Part shown: piece after piece, positions 1 through 8,338 of the stretch
How positions within the stretch are numbered: position 1 is the first letter of the stretch
Layout: every line of letters starts with the position of its first letter
DNA from: Castellaniella sp036379515
Lineage (GTDB): Bacteria; Pseudomonadota; Gammaproteobacteria; Burkholderiales; Burkholderiaceae_B
Direction of reading: 5' to 3'
NCBI RefSeq assembly: GCF_036379515.1
Contig: NZ_DASVGN010000015.1
Location: 40,725-104,724 of the forward strand
Length of the DNA: 64,000 bases
Notes under the pieces: generated by a model
Told to the model about the DNA's origin: nothing
Databases searched by the model: none
Seen by the model: the letters and a program-made list of their open reading frames with translations, nothing else
Made by a program: the position numbers and the translations under genes

Positions 1-1019
1 GAGGCCTCTAGGCGCGTGCCCAGAATGGCGGCGATGATGACGGTGCAGAGAAAGGGGGCGAGCCCCACCCAGAGCAGGAATTGCCGGTCTTCAGCCGAAA
101 AATCCTTGAAGTAGCGTCCCGTGGCGGGGGCGTTGTCCTGGAAATATTCATCGTTGGCTGCGTGGCCGGCTGCTCGGTTGCCGCGACGGGCATACCACCA
201 GGTCCAGAGTGCCAGCGCGACCACCAGTGGGGACAGGCGCCCGGCCTGGTCCAGGCTGAAGGACAGCAAATCGGCCAGCGCCGCCAGGCGGCCGCCGGCT
301 TGCAACGAGTGGTCGGCATAGAACAGAGGTTCGAAGTGATGTTGCCCCAGCCACCACAGATGCGGGCTGAACACGACCAGAAACGTGATCGTGGCCGCCG
401 CAATCCCCAACCAATAATGCTTGCGCCGCCATTTGCCGCTGCGCAGCAGGTAGAGGAAGAAGGCGGCAAACTGCACCAGGGCGCTGTATTTGGTGAGCAT
501 AGCCAGGCCGCAGACAACGCCCAGCCAGATCCAGTCGCGCAGGCGGTCGTCGCGCATGGCGCGGTAGAACAGCCAGATCGACGCGGTGATCGACCAGAGT
601 TGAGCCGTGTTGTGGTTGTAGATGGTGCCGCGCAATGAAAAATAGGCCGTCACCGACACCAGCAGCGTGGCCATGAACGCGCGGTGGCGGGTGGTGAACT
701 CGCAACCCAGCTTCCAGACGAACCACAGACCCAGGGCCGAAAAGAGCTGCCCCATGAGAAAGGCCAGCCAGACAGGGCGACCCCAGAGTTCGGTGGCAAA
801 GTACATGAACCACGAAGGCAGCGGCGGGTGCTTGGTGTAACCCAGTTCAAGGCTGGCCGCCCAGACCAGTTCTTCCATGCCGTCCAGATCCGGTGCCGTG
901 TGGCTGATGGCACAGAGAATGGTCCATAGCGCAACCATGCCCAGAAGGCAGAGGACGACGAGCGCCCCACGTGGGGGGTGGGCCAATAGTGGAATCTTGG
1001 GGGGAGTGGCAGCCAGCAT
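1..1019 (-). CDS. ArnT-like glycosyltransferase, family 39 (3' end cut off)
   Basis: Integral membrane glycosyltransferase of the dolichyl-phosphate-mannose/ArnT type (GT39/PMT_2), expected to move a sugar from a polyprenyl phosphate donor onto a periplasmic acceptor such as lipid A. The reading frame stays open from the ATG at 1019 to the window edge, so the C-terminus lies outside. Visible: an N-terminal membrane helix (LVVLCLLGMVALWTILCA), then the family's acidic loop DLDGMEELVWAASLELGY followed by TKHPPLPSW, and several further hydrophobic helices, ending near EDRQFLLWVGLAPFL. A TAA stop lies in frame upstream of the ATG, which fixes the start. It is divergent from lipA. Acceptor and donor cannot be told from the sequence; confident of the family only. 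Confidence 0.85.
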   Translation of the reverse strand, partial: MLAATPPKIPLLAHPPRGALVVLCLLGMVALWTILCAISHTAPDLDGMEELVWAASLELGYTKHPPLPSWFMYFATELWGRPVWLAFLMGQLFSALGLWFVWKLGCEFTTRHRAFMATLLVSVTAYFSLRGTIYNHNTAQLWSITASIWLFYRAMRDDRLRDWIWLGVVCGLAMLTKYSALVQFAAFFLYLLRSGKWRRKHYWLGIAAATITFLVVFSPHLWWLGQHHFEPLFYADHSLQAGGRLAALADLLSFSLDQAGRLSPLVVALALWTWWYARRGNRAAGHAANDEYFQDNAPATGRYFKDFSAEDRQFLLWVGLAPFLCTVIIAAILGTRLEA

Positions 1020-1211
1020 GGCAGCCAGTATAACGAGCGGCTTGCTGCTTGAGCAGGTCCGGGCATGTTTCGTTCGCCCGAGAAATAGTGCCGATTACCC
1101 AGGTGCATGGGGCAGGTTTGCGGGCGGAAGGCAGGGGGCTGCGTGGTACTATCGACAACGATTGTGCGTCTGGTGATGCACGCTTTTTGTCTTGCGTTGC
1201 GCAGGTTTTTC

Positions 1212-2204
1212 ATGACGATCGAAGTCCCCATCATCCGCGCTCGGGTTCGGCCGGGCGAAAAATTCGTCAGCCCGCAGGGGACCAAAGCCGTCAAGGACGG
1301 CATGCGGCCCAGCGAACTGACCGGTATTCCCGATCACGCCCCCAAGCCGGACTGGCTGCGTGTGCGCGTGCCTTCGGGTGCCAGATATCAAGAAGTGCGC
1401 GACATCGTCAAGACACACAAGCTCAATACTGTGTGTGCTGAATCCAAATGCCCCAATATTGCTGAATGCTGGGGCCGTGGCACTGCGACGCTGATGCTGA
1501 TGGGCTCGGTCTGTACACGGGCTTGCAAATTCTGCGCCGTCAATACCGGCAACCCGCACGGGTGGCTCGATCACAATGAACCGGCCAGCGTGGCCGATGC
1601 CGTGGTGCTCATGGGGCTCAAGTACGTGGTGCTGACTTCAGTCGACCGCGACGATCTGATCGATGGCGGGGCAGGGCACTACGCGGCCTGCATCCGGGCC
1701 ATCCACGAGCGTTCACCCAAAACGGCGGTCGAAGCGCTGACGCCTGATTTTCAAGGCAACCATGGCTGCATCGCCAAAGTGCTGGATGCCGGTCTGGTCA
1801 CCTTTGCGCAAAATGTCGAAACCGTCGAGCGCCTCACTCATGTGGTGCGTGACGCCCGTGCCGGCTATCAGCAGACACTGGATGTGCTCAAGTTTGCCAA
1901 AGAATATGCCCCGCAGACGCTCACCAAAACCAGCATGATGCTGGGCCTGGGTGAAACCGACGAAGAAATCGAACAGGCCATGGATGACATCCGTGCCCAC
2001 AACGTCGACATCCTGACTTTTGGTCAGTACATGCGCCCCACCAAGAATCACCTGCCGGTGCAGCGCTTTGTCACGCCAGACGAATTCCATGCCTATCGCA
2101 AGCTGGGGCTCTCCAAGGGGTTTCGCGAAGTCGTCTCGGGCGCGCTCGTGCGTTCCAGCTATCGCGCCGAACGCGTCCTGGAACACGACAACGTCGGGCT
2201 CTGA
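1212..2204 (+). CDS. lipA: Lipoyl synthase LipA
   Basis: Radical SAM enzyme that inserts two sulfurs into octanoyl groups on E2 subunits and GcvH, the last step of lipoate synthesis. The 330-residue product carries both expected clusters: the auxiliary Fe-S site C75-x4-C80-x5-C86 (CAESKCPNIAEC) and the radical SAM site C101-x3-C105-x2-C108 (CTRACKFC), plus the C-terminal RSSY motif that supplies the serine ligand. The frame is open further upstream to 1107, but ATG 1212 (MTIEVPIIRAR) gives normal family length. No lipB precedes it; the gene upstream is a divergent glycosyltransferase. Its TGA stop directly abuts the stop of the convergent LysR gene. Confidence 0.97.
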   Translation: MTIEVPIIRARVRPGEKFVSPQGTKAVKDGMRPSELTGIPDHAPKPDWLRVRVPSGARYQEVRDIVKTHKLNTVCAESKCPNIAECWGRGTATLMLMGSVCTRACKFCAVNTGNPHGWLDHNEPASVADAVVLMGLKYVVLTSVDRDDLIDGGAGHYAACIRAIHERSPKTAVEALTPDFQGNHGCIAKVLDAGLVTFAQNVETVERLTHVVRDARAGYQQTLDVLKFAKEYAPQTLTKTSMMLGLGETDEEIEQAMDDIRAHNVDILTFGQYMRPTKNHLPVQRFVTPDEFHAYRKLGLSKGFREVVSGALVRSSYRAERVLEHDNVGL

Positions 2205-3125
2205 TCAGACCTGGGCCTGAACCTGGTCACAGGGGCGGGGGTCGACTTCCGAGCAGAGCCGCTGCAGAATCTGCGCCAGCTCTTTGCAGGCGATGCCCGG
2301 GAATTCCGGGTGTGCATAGATGCGGTACACCATGGCGTAGCGGTGACGCCCTTCGACCAAAGGCAGGGGCTTGAGCCTGCCGCTCGCCAGTTCCTCGCGG
2401 ATGCGCAGTTCTGGATACCACGCAAACCCCATCCCGGCGCAGGCCGCCTGAATCGAACTGCTGGCGTGGCTGAAGGTCCAGCGCTGGGCTGCATCCAGCC
2501 AGCCAGCGCTTTGCCGCTGGCTGCCTGAATCGCGAATGACGAGCTGGCGATGCTGCCGCAGATCGGCCCATTCGATGGGCTGGCCCAGGGCGTGAAGGGG
2601 GTGGTTGGGAGCTGCTACCGCCACGAAGCGGATCTGCAGCAGGGGTTCGCCGCTGAAGCCCTGGGGAATGCGCGGACTGATGACCAGATCCGCCTCGCGC
2701 CGTAAGAGTGCCTCATCCGTGCCGCTGAGCACGGTTTCCTGAATCTCGATTCGGGTGGACGGGTTGTTCGGCCCGAAGAGCTCCAGCGCCTGCAAGATGA
2801 GCCAGTCGGGAAACAGACCATCGATGGCGAGCCTAAGCAGAGGCTCTCTTCCTGCAGCCAACTGGCGTGCCGCGGATTCCAGCCCTTGCGCGTGTTCGAC
2901 CAACAGCCTCGCCCGCTGCAGCAAAATCTGGCCGGCTGCCGTGGGCACGGCCCGCCGTCCTTGCGGGCGGAACACCCTGAGGGCCAGCTGGTCTTCGAGC
3001 TTCTGGATGGCGTAGCTGACTGAAGACTGGCTCTTGCCGAGCGCTTCAGCTGCCTGGGCGTACCCGCCGTGGTCCACCACGGCCAGCAGGGCCTGCCAAT
3101 AGGCGATCGGGATGATGTCTTCCAT
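2205..3125 (-). CDS. LysR family transcriptional regulator, divergent from pirin
   Basis: 306-residue LysR-type regulator. The N-terminal winged HTH is clear (residues about 5-65, AEALGKSQSSVSYAIQKLED, then the VFRPQGRRAVPTAAG wing), followed by a periplasmic-binding-protein-like effector domain. It is transcribed away from the pirin gene at 3219, the usual arrangement for a LysR protein controlling its divergent neighbour. The 93-bp gap holds several dyad sequences that could be its operators (separate entry). The effector is unknown; by context it likely controls the pirin gene and perhaps the flavin reductase downstream. Confidence 0.92.
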   Translation of the reverse strand: MEDIIPIAYWQALLAVVDHGGYAQAAEALGKSQSSVSYAIQKLEDQLALRVFRPQGRRAVPTAAGQILLQRARLLVEHAQGLESAARQLAAGREPLLRLAIDGLFPDWLILQALELFGPNNPSTRIEIQETVLSGTDEALLRREADLVISPRIPQGFSGEPLLQIRFVAVAAPNHPLHALGQPIEWADLRQHRQLVIRDSGSQRQSAGWLDAAQRWTFSHASSSIQAACAGMGFAWYPELRIREELASGRLKPLPLVEGRHRYAMVYRIYAHPEFPGIACKELAQILQRLCSEVDPRPCDQVQAQV

Positions 3126-3182
3126 ATCTATTTAGTAGATCAAATAGCGCTATTTTATGCGGTTGTTCATCTATTTATATGA
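3126..3182. promoter_or_regulatory. Divergent LysR/pirin operator region with dyads
   Basis: AT-rich gap between two divergent genes. It holds the perfect 14-bp palindrome AAATAGCGCTATTT at 3142-3155, the inverted repeat ATCTA-N5-TAGAT at 3126-3140, and a third dyad TCAT...ATGA around 3168-3182. Such dyads of T-N11-A type are typical LysR binding sites. That these are operators is inferred from position and symmetry. Confidence 0.5.
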
Positions 3183-3218
3183 TCTCATAATGATCCCATC
3201 GTTCATCAGGAGTCAATC

Positions 3219-4082
3219 ATGACCGTTCGTTCCGTCACCCGAGTCACCCCCGCGCAAGCGACGCAGGATGGCGCTGGCGTGCGTCTGCTGCGGGCCATTG
3301 GATATCAGCCGCAGGTCCGCATGGATCCGTTCCTGATGCTGGACGCGTTTTCTTCGGACGACCCGCAGGATTACATCGCCGGATTTCCCGCGCATCCGCA
3401 TCGTGGTTTCGAGACCATCACCTACATCGTTGATGGTCATATGAAGCATCGCGATCACCTGGGCAACGAGGGCGACCTCAAGGCCGGGGGGGTGCAGTGG
3501 ATGACGGCGGGACGTGGCATCATTCATGAAGAGATGCCCCAGCAGGAAAACGGCCTGCTGCGCGGTTTTCAGATTTGGCTGAACCTGCCGGCGGCTGAAA
3601 AGATGCAGCCCGCGCATTATCGGGACATCCCTGCCGGCGAAATTCGGACGACCGAGCTGCCCGATGGCGGATTCATCAAGCTCATCGCCGGCACGATCCC
3701 GTGGGCTACGTGCCCGTTGAGGGGTGCCGAAGAAGGGCATCGTGAAACACAGCCCGTGGTGGCCGATATCTGCGTCATGGCCGGCCATCCTGTCGATCTG
3801 CCCCTCCCTCAGACGCATCGTGCCTTGCTTTACGTGTTCGAAGGGCAGTTGCAGGCGGGCGATCAGGTGATAGAGCCGGGGCACGTAGTGTGGCTGGGCG
3901 ATCAGGGCGAGACGGTCCGCATTGAAGCAGCCCAAGGGGCAGCCGAAGGTGCGCGGGTCATTCTGCTCGCTGGCAAGCCGCTGCATGAGCCCATTGCGCA
4001 GTACGGTCCTTTCGTCATGAATACCCCGGAAGAAATCGAGCAGGCATTGCGCGATTACCGCGACGGCGTGCTCGCCCAGTAA
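3219..4082 (+). CDS. Pirin family protein
   Basis: 287-residue bicupin of the pirin family. The metal ligands of pirins are present in the N-terminal cupin: H59 and H61 in HPHRGFET and H103/E105 in IIHEEMP. Pirins bind iron; some bacterial members act as quercetin dioxygenases or regulators of central metabolism, so the molecular role here is open. ATG at 3219 follows CAGGAG at 3207-3212. Lies divergent from a LysR gene and 84 bp upstream of an NADPH:FMN reductase on the same strand; this pair is a common quinone/electrophile stress arrangement, which is an inference. Confidence 0.92.
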   Translation: MTVRSVTRVTPAQATQDGAGVRLLRAIGYQPQVRMDPFLMLDAFSSDDPQDYIAGFPAHPHRGFETITYIVDGHMKHRDHLGNEGDLKAGGVQWMTAGRGIIHEEMPQQENGLLRGFQIWLNLPAAEKMQPAHYRDIPAGEIRTTELPDGGFIKLIAGTIPWATCPLRGAEEGHRETQPVVADICVMAGHPVDLPLPQTHRALLYVFEGQLQAGDQVIEPGHVVWLGDQGETVRIEAAQGAAEGARVILLAGKPLHEPIAQYGPFVMNTPEEIEQALRDYRDGVLAQ

Positions 4083-4166
4083 CTCAGTCAGACCATTTGT
4101 TGTGTTTTTCACCCGCCCGTGCAAGGTGCACGGAGGGTGGCCCTTTGTCAAAACCAAGGAATCATC

Positions 4167-4736
4167 ATGTCCATCAAAGTCCTCGCTATTGGCGGTAGCC
4201 TGCGTAAGGGTTCTTTCAATCACCTGTTGCTGGAGCAGGCCAAACGCCAGGCGCCTGAAGGCATGGATGTCCAGATTGCAGATCTATCGGGCGTGCCACT
4301 GTACAACGGCGACGTGCAGGAACAAGGCTTCCCGGCCGCCGTGCAGGCCTTGGCCGCGCAGGTGCAGGCTGCCGATGCGCTTCTGATTGCAACCCCCGAA
4401 TACAACTATTCGTTCTCGGGTGTGCTCAAGAACGCCATCGATTGGCTGTCGCGTGTGCCAGGTGCCGTGTTCCAGGGTAAGCCCGTAGCGCTCGCCAGCG
4501 CCTCGATGGGCGGGATGGGCGGTGTTCGGGCCCAGTACCAACTGCGCCAAGTGCTGGTTTTCCTCGATGTTCATCCCCTGAACAAGCCGGAACTCTTCGT
4601 GTCTGCCGCGCACGAGAAGTTCTCGGCTTCGGGCGAACTCACCGACGAATTCTCGCGCCAGGGACTGGACAATCTTCTGGCGGCCCTGGCCGGTGCGGTG
4701 CAGCGCACGCAAGAACTCGAAGCACAGGCGGCGTGA
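4167..4736 (+). CDS. NADPH-dependent FMN reductase (chromate/quinone reductase type)
   Basis: 189-residue flavodoxin-like reductase of the ChrR/YieF group, which uses NAD(P)H and FMN to reduce quinones, chromate and related acceptors in the cytosol. Features: phosphate-binding GSLRKGSFN near the N-terminus, and the family signature TPEYNYSFSGVLKNAIDW in the middle, followed by the glycine-rich SMGGMGG. The start is ATG 4167, preceded by AAGGA, rather than an upstream in-frame ATG at 4119. A strong terminator follows at 4801-4839. Probably co-regulated with the upstream pirin gene. Confidence 0.92.
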   Translation: MSIKVLAIGGSLRKGSFNHLLLEQAKRQAPEGMDVQIADLSGVPLYNGDVQEQGFPAAVQALAAQVQAADALLIATPEYNYSFSGVLKNAIDWLSRVPGAVFQGKPVALASASMGGMGGVRAQYQLRQVLVFLDVHPLNKPELFVSAAHEKFSASGELTDEFSRQGLDNLLAALAGAVQRTQELEAQAA

Positions 4737-4800
4737 GCCTCTGATGCGGCTGTGGACAGCATTGCACTCGTGGTGCTGCCCACAGCAGGGTGTACCAGAT

Positions 4801-4839
4801 GCAAAAACCCCGCCTCGGTTGTCGAAGCGGGGTTTTTGC
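4801..4839. terminator. Bidirectional rho-independent terminator
   Basis: Perfect 13-bp stem GCAAAAACCCCGC / GCGGGGTTTTTGC with a 13-nt loop. It carries A and T tracts on both sides, so it can stop the flavin reductase transcript on the plus strand and the convergent small gene on the minus strand. Confidence 0.9.
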
Positions 4840-4858
4840 GTTGTGGATCGTGGTGAAA

Positions 4859-5176
4859 TCAGTGGCGCCAGTGGTCTCGGTCACCATGGTGCCGGCCCCA
4901 GCGTTCTGCCACGTGACGGTCGTAGTGGCCGCGACCGCGCCATCCATATCCATAGTAGTAGCCTGGGCCGTAGATCGGACGAGGTGCCACGACGACTGCG
5001 GGCGGGCCGTAGTAATAGACCGGCGGAGGCGGTGGCGGCGGGTAGTAGGCGGGCCCACCCACCACGATCCCCGGAATCCCGATCGCGATTCCGACGTGCA
5101 CACCCCCTGCCTGGGCCACTGGCCCGGCAGCCATGGCGCCGATGACCAGCGCTGCTGCGAGCATGGCTTTTTTCAT
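4859..5176 (-). CDS. Secreted Pro/Tyr/Gly-rich small protein
   Basis: 105-residue protein with a signal peptide (MKKAMLAAALVIGAMAAG, cleavage probably after VAQA) and a low-complexity mature part: a run of seven prolines, then VYYYGPPAVVVAPRP and tyrosine/glycine-rich GPGYYYGYGW, ending in a charged His/Arg/Asp tail. ATG 5176 is preceded by AGGAACTGCTC and starts the signal peptide; a longer frame from 5206 is open but unlikely. Proteins of this composition are common in betaproteobacteria and have no established function. It shares the terminator at 4801-4839 with the convergent reductase. Confidence 0.75.
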   Translation of the reverse strand: MKKAMLAAALVIGAMAAGPVAQAGGVHVGIAIGIPGIVVGGPAYYPPPPPPPVYYYGPPAVVVAPRPIYGPGYYYGYGWRGRGHYDRHVAERWGRHHGDRDHWRH

Positions 5177-5322
5177 GAGCAGTTCCTGTTGATGAATTGA
5201 GGCCATTGTGACTGATTTGCTGAGGCAGATTGTGAGTGCACTATGGTGAGTCGCATCAAAACGCTACTGAAAGCAGGCTTTGTCCTGATTCGGAACAACT
5301 GCATACGTTTGTTGCCTGGCGC

Positions 5323-5991
5323 TCAGTGTTGCCGGTCGAAGAAGGCGAGCGTGCGCTCCCAGGCCAGGCGGGCTGCGCCCTCGTGGTAGGCCGAGTTGCC
5401 TTCACGTCCAAAGGCATGGCCAGCCCCTGGGTAGGTGTAAATGGCCAGATCTGGCTGGGCCGCGCGAATGGTCGCCACGTCGTCTTGGCTGATGTGTTGG
5501 TCGTCCTCGCCAAAGTGAAGCTGCACGGGGATCTTGGGTTGATCGTGGCAGTGGTTCACGATGCCGCCACCATACCAGCATGACGCAGCCGCAAAGCTTG
5601 TGCTGGTGCAGGCAGCGCGCCACGTCATGTAGCCACCCCAGCAGTAGCCCGTGATCATCTTTTGGGCGCGCTGGCCGAGTGCCGCGGCGGCTGCCTCGAT
5701 GTCGAGCAAGGCGTCGATATCCGTCACCGACTTGCGCAGCGCCATGCCGCGATGCCGCCCCGGAAGATCGTAGTTCAGCTGAATGCCCGCTTCAGCGCCC
5801 GGCGACCGGTCAAACAGAGAAGGGCAGATCGCACGGTAGCCGTGTTCGGCATAGTGTTCTGCCATTTGGCGGATGTGCGCGTTGATGCCGAAGATCTCAG
5901 GCAGGATCACGATCCCCCGAGAAGCATTTTCAGGACCCGTGATCCATGCGGTGAATCGGTGGCCGTCAGAGGCAGTGAGCAACATGTCCAT
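5323..5991 (-). CDS. Dienelactone hydrolase family protein
   Basis: 222-residue alpha/beta hydrolase of the dienelactone hydrolase (carboxymethylenebutenolidase) family. The catalytic set is visible: E32 in LPEIFG, nucleophile C117 in GYCWGG, an aspartate in GEDDQH (163/164) and H192 in GAGHAFG. Classical members open dienelactone in chlorocatechol degradation, but no such pathway genes are adjacent, so the substrate is unknown. Divergent from the fliD-like gene with a 241-bp gap. Confidence 0.93.
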   Translation of the reverse strand: MDMLLTASDGHRFTAWITGPENASRGIVILPEIFGINAHIRQMAEHYAEHGYRAICPSLFDRSPGAEAGIQLNYDLPGRHRGMALRKSVTDIDALLDIEAAAAALGQRAQKMITGYCWGGYMTWRAACTSTSFAAASCWYGGGIVNHCHDQPKIPVQLHFGEDDQHISQDDVATIRAAQPDLAIYTYPGAGHAFGREGNSAYHEGAARLAWERTLAFFDRQH

Positions 5992-6232
5992 GAGAAGTGT
6001 CCAATTCGTTGAAGGGGTGCTTTTGCACCCTATCGTACGCCATTGGTTGGAGGTTGAATCTCAAGCGTCGATTCTGACGGATTTCTTAATTGATTCATGT
6101 TGATACACGATTTTCACAATGTTCTTAAATAGTCTCTGAATCGGCCTGTCAGGGGCTATAAACCGGCGTGCAAAGGTCGTAAAACCATGCGGGGCATTGC
6201 CCTTGTTTGCTGACCCGCTTGGAGCACCCATT

Positions 6233-7654
6233 ATGGCTTCCGTGATTCCGACTGATTCTTCGACCAACGCACAGTTTTCTTCGCTGGGGGTTGGGTCCGG
6301 CCTGCCGCTAGGCACCTTGCTCACGCAATTACAGACCAGTGAACAGGCCTCTCTGCAACCCATTCAGCAGCAGGAAGACTCTGCCAATGCCACCCTGTCC
6401 GCCTATGGCCAGCTTCAAGGGGCCGTCACGGCGCTGCAGACGGCTGCAGAAACGTTGACGACGCCAGGCACTTTCAACGCCCTGAAGACCAACGTCAGTG
6501 GCTCGGGCTTCACCGCCAGCGCGGCCAGCGGCGCCGTCGCGGGCCAGTACAGCGTCACGGTGGAACAGTTGGCCAAGTCGCAAACCCTGTACACGGCAGG
6601 GCAGCCCAGCGCCACCACCGCCAATGGCACTGGCGGCACATTGACCTTTACATTGGGCGATGGCACCACGCATACCCTGGATCTCACCGGCAAAGACACC
6701 TCGCTCAACGGCCTGGTCGGTGCAATCAACAGCACCCCAGGGCTAGGTGTTTCTGCCACTCTGGTGAATGACGGCTCTGCCAGTCCCGACCATCTGCTCT
6801 TGATCGCCAACAAGACCGGGATCCAGGGCGCCGTCACCCAGATCAGCAGCAGCAACACCAACCTGCAGACCATGCTGGGTTTTGGGCAGGGCACTACTTC
6901 TACCGTGACTGAAGACCCGGCCGCCAATGCGCAGCTGCATGTCGATGGCATTGCGGTTACCAGCCAAAGCAACACGGTGCAGGACGCCATCAACGGTGTG
7001 ACGCTTACGTTGAATGCCGTGAATGCCACGCCCTCCACCCTGACCGTCGCGCAAGATAACACCAGCGTGACGCAAGCCTTGCAAGGCTTCATCGTGGCGT
7101 ACAACACGCTGCAGTCCGGCATCCAGTCCCTGACGGCTTTTGATACCTCCAATGGCACAGGCAGCGTGCTTACGGGAGATTCCCTGGCCCGTGAACTCCA
7201 AGGCCAGACGCAAAATGCCTTGAACACTTTTTCTTCCGGGGGCGTGCTGGATTCTCTGTTCCAGATGGGCGTGAGCTCGGACCCACTGACGGGCCAGCTC
7301 AGCCTGGACACCACAGCGTTTTCGCAGGCGTTGGCGACCAACCCCAGCGACGTGCAGAACGTTCTGGGCGGTGCCTCGGGCGTGGGTAATGCCATGCAGA
7401 CGCTGACCACCCATATGCTGGATACGGGTGGCCTGTTTTCGAATGCGACCAATGGCTTGAACGCCACGATCAAGGATCTGCAGTCCCAATACACCGAGCA
7501 ATCCAACCGGATCAGTGATGACATCGCCAACTACCGCTCGCAGTTCACGGCGCTCGACTCGATGGTGGCACAGATGAATTCGCTGAGCACGTATCTCACC
7601 CAGCAGCTCTCGAGCATCAGCAGCAGCTCCAGCTCAAGCTCGTCTGGCAAGTAG
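6233..7654 (+). CDS. fliD: Flagellar filament cap protein FliD-like (isolated gene)
   Basis: 473-residue protein with FliD (HAP2) organisation. The N-terminal region has the signature FSSLGVGSGLPLGTLLTQL and a coiled-coil-forming stretch. The middle is Ser/Thr/Gly/Asn-rich beta structure, and the C-terminal region includes LSLDTTAFSQALATNPSDVQ and a final coiled coil. It caps the growing flagellum and assists flagellin folding, exported through the flagellar type III apparatus. The extreme C-terminus is an unusual serine tract, SISSSSSSSSSGK. ATG 6233 is preceded by GGAG; an upstream in-frame ATG at 6197 is less likely. No other filament gene is nearby, which is odd for fliD. Confidence 0.85.
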   Translation: MASVIPTDSSTNAQFSSLGVGSGLPLGTLLTQLQTSEQASLQPIQQQEDSANATLSAYGQLQGAVTALQTAAETLTTPGTFNALKTNVSGSGFTASAASGAVAGQYSVTVEQLAKSQTLYTAGQPSATTANGTGGTLTFTLGDGTTHTLDLTGKDTSLNGLVGAINSTPGLGVSATLVNDGSASPDHLLLIANKTGIQGAVTQISSSNTNLQTMLGFGQGTTSTVTEDPAANAQLHVDGIAVTSQSNTVQDAINGVTLTLNAVNATPSTLTVAQDNTSVTQALQGFIVAYNTLQSGIQSLTAFDTSNGTGSVLTGDSLARELQGQTQNALNTFSSGGVLDSLFQMGVSSDPLTGQLSLDTTAFSQALATNPSDVQNVLGGASGVGNAMQTLTTHMLDTGGLFSNATNGLNATIKDLQSQYTEQSNRISDDIANYRSQFTALDSMVAQMNSLSTYLTQQLSSISSSSSSSSSGK

Positions 7655-7675
7655 GCATCGGCGCGAGGCGATGCC
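7654..7675 (+). terminator. Stem-loop directly after fliD
   Basis: GGCATCG-N8-CGATGCC begins on the last base of the fliD stop codon. There is no following T-tract, so it may be a 3' protective hairpin or a rho-dependent end rather than an intrinsic terminator. Confidence 0.45.
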
Positions 7676-7696
7676 CCATCGTTTCGCAAATACAGG

Positions 7697-7702
7697 TAAA
7701 AT
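7697..7702 (+). promoter_or_regulatory. -10 element of ssrA
   Basis: TAAAAT placed 9 nt before the first base of tmRNA, the right distance for a sigma-70 -10 box. No good -35 hexamer is visible at the usual spacing. Confidence 0.5.
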
Positions 7703-7711
7703 GACAAGTCT

Positions 7712-8076
7712 GGGGCCGACTTGGCTTCGACGTGGGTCGCAAAACAAGATAGTGCATACCGAGCACCAGTTCGCTCGTAAATCCACTGGAAATCTACAAA
7801 CGCCAACGACGAGCGTTTCGCTCTAGCTGCTTAGGCAGTGAGCCGCTACACCGACTGGTCCCTGGGTCGGGTGGGGTCAAACCCACAGTAGCGTCATCTA
7901 CAGGGAATCGGGTTCGATCAGGTCACTGGGTCGGGTCTTAAACTAAAGTGAATCGCCGCGGAAGGGCCTGTCGTCCGGCATGATCCAAGGTTAAAACTCA
8001 AAATAGGCCGACTAAGTATGTAGATCTACTTGCAGAGGGCTTGCGGACGGGGGTTCAATTCCCCCCGGCTCCACCA
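7712..8076 (+). ncRNA. ssrA: tmRNA (ssrA), one-piece form
   Basis: Transfer-messenger RNA, which rescues stalled ribosomes with SmpB. The 5' end GGGGCCGACTTGGCTTCGAC and the 3' end GGGTTCAATTCCCCCC-GGCTCCACCA form the alanyl-tRNA-like domain; CCA is encoded. The tag frame starts at the resume codon GCC 7802-7804 and reads ANDERFALAA, with stop TAG at 7832-7834. This is the tag I recall for Bordetella, supporting an Alcaligenaceae origin. The 3' end of ssrA is a frequent integration site, and accessory genes follow. Confidence 0.97.
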
Positions 8077-8082
8077 GTTTTC

Positions 8083-8116
8083 AGGGCCCGGAAAATCTCC
8101 GGGCCCTTTTTCTTTG
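8083..8116 (+). terminator. ssrA intrinsic terminator
   Basis: Perfect 10-bp stem AGGGCCCGGA / TCCGGGCCCT with a 5-nt loop, followed by TTTTCTTT, seven bases after the tmRNA CCA end. Confidence 0.9.
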
Positions 8117-8338
8117 AGCGATTCCCCGCACCACGCGGGGTTCTTGCCGCTGGTGCTGCGGGTGGCTAGCCGTCAGAACGCCTGGAATCAGTCGCCCTTG
8201 TCGCCCGAGCCGTCTCTATTCTCTGTTTGCCTTGCGGGTAGGCGCAAGGGGCGGTCTATAAAATCAATCACTTGCGCGTGCCGGTTCATTGTCAGCCATG
8301 GTGATCAGCCGGGTGTTCGAACACCTTTGAGACAGTGG
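8117..8338. other. Gene-free stretch downstream of ssrA
   Basis: No convincing gene. It contains the perfect 14-bp palindrome GGTGTTCGAACACC at 8312-8325, just upstream of the antitoxin operator. I looked for a second copy of the ssrA 3' end that could mark an attachment site and did not see one. Confidence 0.5.

Noticed and set aside
6124..6150. Sigma-28 promoter before fliD (TAAATAGT ... GCCTGTCA)
   Set aside because: Too few matches and a spacer of the wrong length compared with the consensus.
6415..7530. 371-codon frame opposite fliD
   Set aside because: Same reason; its product is low-complexity and fliD itself has a recognisable family sequence and binding site.
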